From Zea mays (taxonomy: Eukaryota; Streptophyta; Magnoliopsida; Poales; Poaceae), in contig NC_050098.1 in the NCBI RefSeq assembly GCF_902167145.1, positions 78,098,207-78,162,206 on the forward strand: a DNA stretch of 64,000 nt. Reading direction: 5' to 3'. Shown in pieces: positions 22,902-32,711 of this stretch (position 1 is the stretch's first letter; every line of letters begins with the position of its first letter). The translations under genes were made by a program, and so were the position numbers. Under the pieces are notes generated by a model. That model saw nothing but the letters and a program-made list of their open reading frames with translations, had not been told where the DNA came from and searched no databases.

Positions 22902-23771
22902 CTAGTGAGCGAACGAGGCAACACTCGACTCGGGGGAAGGTGGTCTCCCTGAGCCAGCAGTGTCCACGCTGGAGGCAGGCTCCTCTCCTCCCTCAATGTT
23001 GACGTCCTCGTTGGCCTCCATGTCCTGGATCTCCTGGTGATGCATATCCAGGTGCTCGTTAGCCTCAGCAAGCTGCTGCTGAGTGTTAATGAGCTGATCC
23101 TCGAGAACCTCGATGGTGTTCTCCCTGGTGCCCACTAGTTCCTCCAACTCTTGAATATTAGTGGATAGCTGCTCCACCTGCAAGTCCTTTTCCACCATTT
23201 CAGTGGACAAATCAACCACGAGCTCCTCTCTGTTATCCAGGGTGATCTTTGTGGCCTCCAACAGTGCCATCAGATGGGACATCGCCTCACCGCGCATCAC
23301 TTGCAGACGGTACAGAGCATTCATGCACCGTACGGTCAAGTGCGCAGTCTGTCCTGGGTAGATGGCCCAGATATCCTTGGCATGCTCCACCCGATCCTTC
23401 CACATTGTGTCGTCCTCCCTTTCAGCGAGGAACAAGCCAATGGGGTGGGTAGCCAGCTCCAAAGGATGGAATCCGCAGAAAGTGGTCAACCCGTGCAGAG
23501 CGATCGCCTCGATCGTGTCCTCTGCCCGGTATCCAAAAGACTCAGAGTCCAAAGAGCGACATCCTGGCTGCAGGGGATGAGGCTCCAAGGTCATCCTCAC
23601 CCTACAGCGGGGCACTCGGTGCTTCTCGAACTGCTGCACCGCGTACTGAGGGGGTGTCGTGTATCCGGCCCCCTGAAGTACCTCCCACAAAATGCGGGGA
23701 AAGCCCTCTCGTGCAAGCCCGTCAGTGTGGGACAGTGCATTTCCGTCGTCTGAGGATCCGTGGGAAGTCAT
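22902..23771 (-). CDS. Extra sense ORF upstream of gag (289 aa, unknown function)
   Basis: Uninterrupted, in the same orientation as gag, in the leader between the primer-binding site and the gag ATG. It starts MTSHGSSDDGNALSHTDG. The middle, globular-looking part has LEPHPLQPGCRSLDSESFGY and TFCGFHPLELATHP. From about residue 170 to 255 it is Glu/Leu/Gln-rich with heptad-like spacing (STNIQELEELVGTRENTIEV), so probably coiled coil. The tail is acidic and Ser/Pro-rich. I recognise no family. Elements B and C carry an ORF in the same place with a similar coiled-coil part but a different, histone-H3-like start. It stays open while gag-pol has four stops, but a single gene is a small sample. Confidence 0.7.
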   Translation of the reverse strand: MTSHGSSDDGNALSHTDGLAREGFPRILWEVLQGAGYTTPPQYAVQQFEKHRVPRCRVRMTLEPHPLQPGCRSLDSESFGYRAEDTIEAIALHGLTTFCGFHPLELATHPIGLFLAEREDDTMWKDRVEHAKDIWAIYPGQTAHLTVRCMNALYRLQVMRGEAMSHLMALLEATKITLDNREELVVDLSTEMVEKDLQVEQLSTNIQELEELVGTRENTIEVLEDQLINTQQQLAEANEHLDMHHQEIQDMEANEDVNIEGGEEPASSVDTAGSGRPPSPESSVASFAH

Positions 23772-24153
23772 CTGTGCACGGTTAAGCGTAAGTAAAAGAA
23801 AAAGAATTATAAAAAGAACAAGAAAAATAAAACTCAGCCTTTCTCTAGTTAAATAAAATGGTACTGGGGACTTGGTTGGTTAATTATCCATTAGTTTAAT
23901 TTTAAGAATGCATGCATGCTCGTCCTAAACGACCTCACATCAATGTAAAGGGAATAGGGAAGGACTCCCATCCCTTAAGAGGGCCTATAGGGCCTAATTA
24001 CGTAGCCACCTAGCTACCCTTCTATCACCCTAAGGCTTCACGTCCTAGGTCGATCCTGCTCGTCCTACTATCTATCCAACATGGTTTCTATCAAGTTTTA
24101 TTTTGAAAAAATGATGGTATTCACATTTTATTGATCCCTCTGTGGTGGTACAA

Positions 24154-24165
24154 GCTCTGATACCA
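24154..24165 (-). promoter_or_regulatory. Primer-binding site (initiator tRNA-Met)
   Basis: The minus strand reads TGGTATCAGAGC two bases after the 5' LTR end. This is the standard plant initiator-Met complement. Confidence 0.95.
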
Positions 24166-24167
24166 GC

Positions 24168-27100
24168 TGTGGCGGAACTGCCCGAATTATTCCAACTTAA
24201 GTGCCTAAGTCCCGCCTTAGAGGCTAGACCACACTTAAATGGGAATAACCCGTCAATCCCTCGGATCTAGTCCGATACGGCCACTGACAGGATCAAGTAC
24301 CACAATCTCACTCGATGGTGAGTCACAGAGCAAATACAATAAAGCATAAAACCATGCATTAAAGAGTATTAAATTATTACATCATCATCGGAGTTTTGCA
24401 AAAGTAGTCATCATTGTTCGAAGTGCAGTGGAATAAAACTAACGGTAAATAAACAGAGAGATGGGGAAGCCTGTCCCATCACTCCTCATGCTCCTCCTCA
24501 GTCGAGGTAGGGTCCCACTCGACAGTCCAACCCGGTGGCAAGATGGACGGCCAAGTCACTCCAGCAACCATGTCCTCCAGAGAACCTATAAAATTTTGCC
24601 ACAAGCAAGGCTGAGTATACTAATACTCAGCTAGACTTACCCGGTGTGAGGAGTCTACTCCTCTACCTCTAGACATGCAACTGTTTGGCTGTGGGGTTTG
24701 GTTGCCAAAAGCACTAGCTGAGTTTCTAATCAAGTTTTAACTTTGTCAAATTAAGTGTGACTCTCTTAAGGCTAAAGATGTACTATCTACTCATACATCG
24801 TAGCAAACATTTTTAGCAATCAACATATTGTATCATCTCTTCACAATTCCACTTGTTACTCAATGTAGCAGCATGGATCAAGCAGTCTCATTAGCTGCGA
24901 GAAGCAGACGATTCGAATCGAGTTTTTATCCTTGCAAGGTAAACCTAAACACACAACATGCAGGGGCACTCCGTCCCCACACACATCAACCGTCCCCATC
25001 GATTCCCCATTAGCAGATCAGGGCTCACCGCCTTGGCGTACAATGCCTCACTAACCCCGACTGCCGTCGTGCAGTGACCGCACTTGTACCTACCATAACT
25101 GGAATGGGAGACCACGTCTCAGGTCGCGTGAGGGGCAAAGTCTACTGCCAGGTTCAATCAGGTACTAGGTTTACCGATTTACCATATTTCTCGGTATGTG
25201 TTTAGTACATTCAAACGCTTGACTCACGGTACCACACCTTAATCCTTATTCAAATTTTTATCCCGTGAACAACCAATCCTCATGGATTGTTGCCCACAAA
25301 CCAACATCAGTACGATATGAAAGTGGGTACAATCAATGTCCTGACCTCGCGCGAGTGCTAGAAAAATCACTCGACTTCTACCGAGATCCCTAATTAGTAA
25401 GCAGCTACTCGACTTAGCATACTAGTATTCATCTCAATGGGATTCCTGAGATCATGCAACTAGGGTTTCAAACAACTCCTACACATAAGTGCACATTCAA
25501 TCCTACAATCAATAAGTGTAGTAAAATAGCATAAATAACAGGTTATGCATAAAACCAGGGCTTGCCTTCCAAAGCAGTGGCATGCAGATCCTCTGATGCA
25601 GACTCTGGGGCTGGATCCGGGGCTACCTCCTGAGCAGCTCCTTGCTCCGGCACGAGGACATACTCTCCGTCAGCAAGGTTACAGTCTATCGAAATGCAAT
25701 GAACATGTATGTCATGATTATGCAGGATTTAATAAAATTATGTTGAGAGAAGAAAAACTAAGTTAAGGAGTAACTTAGGGTTTGCTTGGTCATACGTGGC
25801 CTTTAGTGGTTTATGCTTATCACTCCTAGGTTTAGATTTTTGTTGAGGATAAACATAGTGGATTTGTATTGCCTTTATATATTTCAGTGGACAATTTACA
25901 AGGGTTTTAGGATGACTCTAACTTCCATTATTCATTTTTCTTTCTTTAATTTCTATTTATGAAATCTAGTGGGGGTTTGAACTACAACAGTAGCTTAACT
26001 TTCTCTAAAAATTTTGTAAAAATTACAGTGGGTTGACATTGGTCACTATAGCCCCTTTTAGGAAGTTGAGGTTCAAAATAAAAGGCTATGCTTTAGACAA
26101 AAATAATAAAAGTTGGGTAAAGGGGCCACTTTGTACTACAACTCTTAATTAGAGGTGGGTTCTGTCCTAAAGGTTATTTTTGCTGGCATCTAATAGCAAT
26201 AATAGGCTTCTGTGCTAAAAATCACAGAAAGCTAGGGGATGGTCATTTAGCTATGTTTTTCTAAAGTTAAATGTCAAAAAGGCACTTTCTACTACATTAT
26301 TATTTGAAAAATGTCAAACAACAGATTTCATATTTTTCCTAAGTTCTTATTAACAAAACATTAGTTATCCCAAGGGTTGGGTTGTTTTCACCTTGGGGTT
26401 ATTTTTGTAGGGTTTTTCTAAGTTTTCCTTGTTTTATTAAAATAAAAGGTATCCTACTTATTTTATACTAAACCAGGGTATAATAGATTTTTCTAGTGAA
26501 CTACATTGAATAAGTACCCTAACAAAAATAGGGGTGCCCTCTGGTTCATTATTTAAATCACATTTTCTATTTTTCTTAAACTTAAGCATATTGTAAAATA
26601 AGTGGTAAAAACTAACTTAATGGGGTGGACAAAGAGGTTTAACATTTTTAAACAGGTCAGTAGGTAGATATAAACTTCTCCAAAATTTTTCTAACCCTAG
26701 TCAAATAGTGCAACTAATTTTTGCCCTATTATTTAGCTTATGGCCAAAACAATAATTAAATTAGAACCCTAAAGTTTTCTGTAGTACATAGGGGTTTTTA
26801 TATTTTTCTTAAGTAGTTTACATTATTTAAAGTCTGGCAAAATTGGTTTGACCAAATTTGGATGAACTAAACATAAGTTATGAATTTTTAAAGTTTCTGT
26901 TCAATTTAAAAACAGATTTAATAAGAGTTTCCTGGAAAAACAGTTTACACCGAGGACCATGGGTTAAAACTAAATCAACCCACTCAAATCTACCCCTGCG
27001 CCACTATTCCCCTGGGTCGCTGACAGTTCAAAAAGCCCCCTGACTTTCTCTTCCTCTCACCCGCGGTCCTTCCCCCAATGTAAACAGTACCCGCGGGAAA

Positions 27101-28502
27101 GAAAAGGGCGGCGCGGCTTACCGGCGGCGAGATAGGTCCGGTGAAGGGCAGGGTTGGCTCGGGGAGGCTCTGGCGGTCACAGCGAGGTGCGGCTCGACGG
27201 CGGGGATGGCCGGAATCGCTCGGTCCACGCGCGCAGGCGGGTGTTCTCGTCGGCGGCGAGTGTACCGGCCAAACCACGGCGATCTGGTTCAATCCAAGGG
27301 CACGGTGAGCTTCACGGGGTAACATAGTGACTGTGTGTACAAGGAATCGGAAAATGGTTGAGCGGATTACCCGGTCCACATACTCCGGCGGGGTTGTGAA
27401 CTCCGGCGACCGTGGACTGGCCTCTCCGGCGAAGCAGGCTTCGATTCCTCGCTCGGGGAGCTTCACTGAGTTGTGCACACTCATCTCCGAGGGTTGGACG
27501 GGATTGGGGAAAGCTGGGCTGGCCGGTCTACGGCGGTAGTGGCTCGGGTGGCCGCGGACACGCCGCGCATGGGCAAACGGCGGTGAGCTGAGCTCCGGTG
27601 AGGCTTGAGTGTGCGTGGAAGAGTGCAGTCGACGCTCGAGTGGGCTTTATAGGCGCGGGCGCGGGCCATGGCGTCGGCTGGCCATTGGCGCGACGCGGGG
27701 CGCGCGCGGGCGTGCTCTGGCGCACACAGAGAGCGTCGAACACGTGGAGCTTTTCTTCTGCCCGTGTTCCACAGCTCACCCAAGTCGCAAACGTGCGAAT
27801 CTTGGCAAAAATCCGGCGCGAGTCTTTTCCTGGCACATAGGGTTGTCTCTCATTCGTGAGTTGCCATGGCAGATATGGCCTAGGTAGGGAGATCTTCGGT
27901 CGCCAAATCGGGTGTGTCACACTGCCCACCTCGCGACAAAAACCATGCCAAGGCATGTCAAACGTCCAAGTCTCGGGCTCAGCTTTTTCCAGTGGGTGCC
28001 TTAGGTGGTATGCCACATTTTTGGTATAGAACATAGGTGGATTTGGTGCCAGCTTCGAGGTGAACACGACTGATCTTTAGTGTAGGTGTAGTTTTTAACT
28101 TAGAGAGAAATAGAGAGCTCTATCTCTGTCTCCACTTGGAGATTTGATTTGGGGTTTCTCCAGGGGTGTTTTTGCAATATTTCCTTCCCCTAATTGCTGG
28201 TTATTAGGTTACTTAAGGTTTGGTTAAGGATTACTCATGTTTTGCACATTTTCTCACTCATTTCCCCCCCTTATTCATGCCTTTGGGAGATAGAGTTTAA
28301 GAGAGGCCTAGGGTTTTTCCCCCCTCTTAACCAAGGTAGTAAGTGTACAAAGGTTTGAATAATACTTCTTAGGTCATTAACAAACCTTGATTAACACATG
28401 ATCTCCAAAGTTCTTATGTGCTTCCTTAAGTCTCTACCACATGTGATCACAGTCCTTAGTGCCAAGGTGTGCTCTAGCCATGGTAACACCTGAGGTGTTA
28501 CA
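24168..28502 (-). repeat. 5' LTR of the Tekay-like element
   Basis: 4335 bp, TGTAACACC...GCCACA on the minus strand, colinear with 13586-17927. TATA box at 27646-27651. The Huck-like protease frame (29249 downward) reads 22 codons into this LTR before stopping, so that apparent ORF end is chimeric. Confidence 0.95.
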
Positions 28503-31204
28503 GTGTTGGTACGTGGGGCCGACGGTGATGACCCCGTTGGGGCCCGACATCTTGAGCTTGAGGTAGGTATAGTTGGGGACGACCATGAACTTAGCGTAGC
28601 ATGGTCTCCCCAACACTGCGTGGTTGGTTCCTCGGAACCCGACCACCTCGAACGTGAGGGTTTCCTTTCGAAAGTTGGAGGGAGTCCCGAAGCAGACGGG
28701 CAGATCGAGTTGCCCGAGGGGTTGGACGCGTTTCCCGGGGATGATCCCGTGAAAGGGCGCCGCGCCGGCCCGGATCGAGGACAGATCGATCTGCAGGAGC
28801 TTGAGGGTCTCTGCGTAGATGATGTTGAGGCTGCTGCCTCCGTCCATGAGGACCTTGGTGAGCCTGATGTTGCCGATGACGGGATCGACAACGAGCGGGT
28901 ACTTTCCTGGGCTCCGCACGCGGTCGGGGTGGTCGCCCTGGTCGAAGGTGATGGGCTTGTCGGACCAGTCTAGGTAGACTGGCGCCGCCACCTTTACCGA
29001 GCAGACCTCCCGGCGCTCTTGCTTGCTGTGCCGAGCCGAGGCGTTCGCCACTTGCCCACCGTAGATCATGAAGCAATTGTGGACCTCCGAGAACTCCTCT
29101 GCCTTGTGATCCTCCTTCTTGTCGTTGTTGTGGGCTCTGCCACCTTCTGCCGGTGGCCCGGCCTTGTGGAAGTAGCACCGAAGCATGACGCACTCCTCAA
29201 GGGTGTGCTTGACGGGACCCTGATGATAGGGGCACGACTCCTTGAGCATCTCGTCGAACAGGTTGGCGCCTCCAGGAGGCTTCCGAGGGTTCTTGTGCTC
29301 AGCGGCGGCGACAAGGTCTGCATCGGCGGCGTCGCGTTTCGCTTGCGACTTCTTCTTGCCCTTCTTCCTCGTGCCGCGCTGAGCGGACGCCTCGGAGACG
29401 TCTTCTGACTAGCGCCCTGAGGCTGCTTGTCCTTTCGGAAGATGGCCTCGACCGCCTCCTGACCAGAGGCGAACTTGGTGGCGATGTCCATCAGCTCGCT
29501 CGCCCTGGTGGGAGTCTTGCGACCCAGCTTGCTCACCAGGTCGCGGCAAGTGGTGCCGGCGAGGAACGCGCCGATGACATCCGAGTCGGTGATGTTGGGC
29601 AGCTCGGTGCGCTGCTTCGAAAGTCGCCGGATCTAGTCCTAGAGGGATTTTCCCGGCTGCTGGCGGCAGCTTCGGAGATCCTAGGAGTTCCCAGGGCGCA
29701 CGTATGTGCCCTAGAAGTTGCCGGCGAGGGGCTCCGATCCTCCCCGCTGTCGTAGCATCCCCCACGCCTGGGGTGGTAGCCTTGGCGCACCTTCTCGTCG
29801 AGGTGGGCTCGACGGTCACGGCTTTGGTGCTCGTTGCCGAGGCGACCCGGGGCCGCAGGTGTCGTGTTCCGCGTGCGCCCGGTGTGGATCGAGGCTTCCC
29901 GCGTGAATCGGGAAGTCGTGGCGCGATGCTCCGGGGGTACCCCTGCCTTCGGGAGGCAGAGCTCTCGGCCCGTCGGACCGCAGCATCTTCCAGGAGATTC
30001 TTGAGCTCTCCCTGGATACGCCGCCCCTCGGTGGTGGATGGTTCCGACATCGCTCGGAGTAGTATCGCTGCTGCAGCCAGGTTCTGGCCGACCCCACTGG
30101 AAGCCAGGGGCAGCCTTGCCCTGGCATCGTCGGCGATGCGGTGCTGGACGTCCTGGGCCAGATGACGCGCTTCTCCGGCCGGTGCTCGGCCTACCCACTC
30201 CTGCCCGATATTTTGCCGAAGCTGCACAAGTTGTCCTGCTTCCTCGTCGAGCGAGGCCTGTACCTCACGGATTTGCTTGAGCTGTGCGTCCTGACCCCCC
30301 GCAGGGACTGGGACCACAGCTAGCTCCCGAAGGATGTCAACACGAGGCGCAGGCCTAGGGGGATCACCGTCCTCCGGCATACCAAGATGGTTGCCTTCGT
30401 TGAGACCCCCTAGATCGACGTGGAAGCATTCGCGACTTGGGCCATAGTCCTCGTCGCCGAGGCTGTGGCTGCTATCGGAGCAATCGGAGAGGCAGTAGTC
30501 ACATGCGGTCATGAAGTCTCGCATTGCACTGGGTTATCGAGCCCGGAGAAATCCCAACCAGAGTCGGGCTCGTCATCTTCCTCGGAACCCAGGGGCCCGT
30601 AGGTCGAGACGACCGTCAGTTGGTCCCAGGTTGACCGCATATGATACCCCGCAGGGTTTGGATGTGCCTTTATGAAAGCGTCCACCGAAGCGGGGTCGCT
30701 TGGTGGGTCGCAGCTGAATCTAAAAGGCATGGGATGGGAAACGGACGGTACCTCTTGATCGACGGGTGGTGACGAAGTCGCGTCAGGGACAGACTGCACC
30801 GTTGTCTCATGTACGAGGCTAACGCCCAGCAAGTCCTTCGCGAGCGTGCTGGCGTCGTCCGTCTGCTTGGGGTTGGCGTGTTGCGGGGAAATGACGCTCG
30901 TCTTTGTCTCAGACGCGAGGTCAACGCCCGATGTATCCCCCATTGGGGCGCCGGCGCCTTCGACTCGCTCGACAGTCGACGAGGTGCCGCCTCCTGCTTG
31001 GCCATGCCTGCCCCGTCTCCTCCTTCATCGGTGGGGAAGACGTCGTCGATTCCGCCGCCGGCGGGCGAGCTGACGGCCGCCATTGTCGTTGTCGCACGGC
31101 GGAGGAAGGAGTATCATGTCGTAGCTGCCGTCGAGGGACATGAACTCAAGACTCCCGAAACGGAGCATCGTCCCGGGTTGAAGAGGTTGCTGGAGACTAC
31201 CCAT
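28503..31204 (-). pseudogene. gag and protease of the Huck-like element, broken
   Basis: Minus strand. The likely start is the ATG at 31204, about 50 bases after the primer-binding site, beginning MGSLQQPLQPGTMLRFGSLE. The N-terminal part continues to 30520, where a one-base loss in a C run shifts the frame into MRDFMTACDYCLSDCSD. The capsid region around 29650-29410 includes LGRKTPTRASELMDIATKFA. A Cys/His motif lies near 29230-29160 (SCPYHQGPVKHTLEECVMLR). The aspartic protease signature is VLMDGGSSLNIIYA near 28850, ending in VITVGPTYQH exactly where the nested element begins (28502). Several further frame changes lie between 30000 and 29400, and a stop interrupts the N-terminal part near 31028. 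pol resumes at 13585. Confidence 0.85.
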
Positions 31205-31250
31205 CTGGAGCTTGACGGAAAGCTATTCGTCAACACACAGCAGGCCCCTA

Positions 31251-31263
31251 CCTGGCGCGCCAA
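31251..31263 (-). promoter_or_regulatory. Primer-binding site of the Huck-like element
   Basis: The minus strand reads TTGGCGCGCCAGG one base after the 5' LTR end, a typical TGG-start primer-binding site. I do not assign the tRNA. Confidence 0.75.
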
Positions 31264-31529
31264 CTGTCGGCGTTTCGACCCCGGGGGGTCCCTGGACCGA
31301 CGAGTAAATTGTCGCCGCGTGTCCTAGCCCAGATGGGTCGGCACGAGACAGAGCACAAATGGGGGAGAAACAGCAAAGGGGAACCCGTGGCCTCTGTGTT
31401 GTCCTACGCCCAGGTCGGGTGCGCTTGCAGTAGGGGGTTACAAGCGTTCGCGTGGGAGAGAGAGAGCCTTGTGCGCCAGCCCATTCTCCCGCGCGGCCAA
31501 CCCTCTCGTACGAGAGCCTTGGACCTTCC

Positions 31530-31536
31530 TTTTATA
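31530..31536 (-). promoter_or_regulatory. TATA-like box in the Huck-like 5' LTR
   Basis: The minus strand reads TATAAAAGG, identical to 5593-5599. It is the probable promoter core for the element's genomic RNA. Confidence 0.55.
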
Positions 31537-31906
31537 GACGTAAGGAGAGGGCCCAGGTGTACAATGGGGGGTGTAGCAATGTGCTAACGTGTCTAGCAGA
31601 GAGGAGCCAGAGCCCTAAGTACATGCCATCGTGGCTGTCATAGAGGTTTTGGCGCCCTGTTCATGTGATGTCGTGGCCGTCGGAGGAGTGCTTGAGCCCC
31701 GTGGAAGTACAACTACCAGGGCTGTCGGATCCTTGTTGACGTCTCCTTGCTTCCGTAAGGGGCTGAGAGCCGCCATCGTCATGGAGCACGCGGGGTGCCA
31801 TCATTACTTGTTTACCGGGGCGAGCCAGATGGGACGCCGGTCTTGTTCCCCGTAGCCTGAGCTAGCTAGGGGTAGGGTAATGATGGCCCTCCTGTGACGT
31901 GGTCGG

Positions 31907-32203
31907 TCCAAGCCCGAGGTTGGGCGAGGCGGTGACTCCTCCGAGGTCGAGGTTGAGTCCGAGCCTGGGGGTCGGGCGAGGCGGAGACCGTCTTCCGAGG
32001 TCGAGGCTGAGTCCGAGCCCTGGGGTCGGGCGAGGCGGAGTCCATCTTCCGAGGTCGAGGCTGAGTCCGAGCCCTGGGGTCAGGCGAGGCGGAGTCCGTC
32101 TTACGAGGTCGAGGCTGAGTCCGAGCCCTGGGGTCGGGCGAGGCGGAGTTTGTCGTCCGGCGTCGAGGTTGAGTCCGAGCCCTGGGGTCGGGCGAGGCGG
32201 AGC
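31907..32203. repeat. 54-bp tandem array in the 5' LTR
   Basis: Same unit and copy number as at 5897-6193, so the array predates or was copied with this insertion. Confidence 0.9.
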
Positions 32204-32711
32204 TTCCTATGGCACCCGAGGCTGGACTTAGCTGCTGTCAGCCTCACTCTGTCGAGTGGCACAGCATTCGGAGCAGGGCAGACGACACTGTTTTCCTGTC
32301 TGGTCGGTCAGTGGAGCGGTAAAGTGACTGCGGTCACTTCGGCTCTGTCGACTGAGGAGCGCGCGTCAGGATAAGGTGTCAGGCGATCCTTGCATTAAAT
32401 GCTCCTGCGATACGGTCGGTTGGTGTAGCGATCCGGCCAAGGTTGCTTCTCCGCGAAGCCTGCCCGAGCTAGGCCTCGGGTAAGTCGAGGGTGCGGCCAC
32501 TGCTTGAGGAGACCCTCGGGCGAGGCGTAAATCTGCCTTGGTCTACTGTTCATGCCTGAGGCTGGGCTCGGGCATGACGAGATCGTGTCTCTAAGGTGGA
32601 CGGAGCCTTGACCGGAATCGCGCCCATCAGGCCTTTGCAGCTTTGTGCTGATGGGGGTTACCAGCTGAGATTTAGGAGTCTTGGGGGTACCCCTAATTAT
32701 GGTCCCCGACA

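Larger units (their letters stand above)
13586..28502 (-). mobile_element. Tekay/Del-like chromodomain Gypsy element nested in the Huck-like element
   Basis: 14,917 bp on the minus strand. LTRs of 4335 bp (5', 24168-28502) and 4342 bp (3', 13586-17927) start TGTAACACCTCAGG and end CCGCCACA. Perfect 5-bp target duplication GTGTT at 13581-13585 and 28503-28507. The initiator-Met primer-binding site is at 24154-24165 and a G-rich polypurine tract follows 17927. Internal order: extra ORF (23771-22902), gag (22593), protease, RT, RNase H, integrase and a chromodomain-like end (18175). The two LTRs remain closely similar over their full length. Four in-frame stops make this copy inactive. It was the last insertion in the left block. 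Confidence 0.95.
5322..32711 (-). mobile_element. Huck-like Gypsy LTR retrotransposon (Tat lineage), interrupted
   Basis: The minus-strand element begins TGTCGGGGACC and ends ACGCCGACA. LTRs lie at 31265-32711 (5') and 5322-6701 (3'), with a primer-binding site at 31251-31263 and a polypurine tract just inside 6702. Without the nested 14.9-kb element it is about 12.5 kb. The LTR sequence, the dual RNase H arrangement, the GC-rich internal region and the long 3' untranslated region fit the Tat lineage, and the LTR start is what I recall for the maize Huck family. Target duplication is AGTAC/AGTCC (4 of 5). gag and pol carry stops and frameshifts, so it is inactive. Its insertion split the CACTA tnpD gene. 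Confidence 0.92.
31265..32711 (-). repeat. 5' LTR of the Huck-like element
   Basis: 1447 bp, TGTCGGGG...CGCCGACA. It contains about 70 bases (about 31692-31770) that are missing in the 3' LTR, the 54-bp tandem array at 31907-32203 and a TATA-like box at 31530-31536. Confidence 0.93.

Noticed and set aside
28434..29249. 271-codon ORF ending in HLGTKDCDHMW
   Set aside because: Its last 22 codons are Tekay-like LTR; it is a read-through from the Huck-like protease, not a real gene end.
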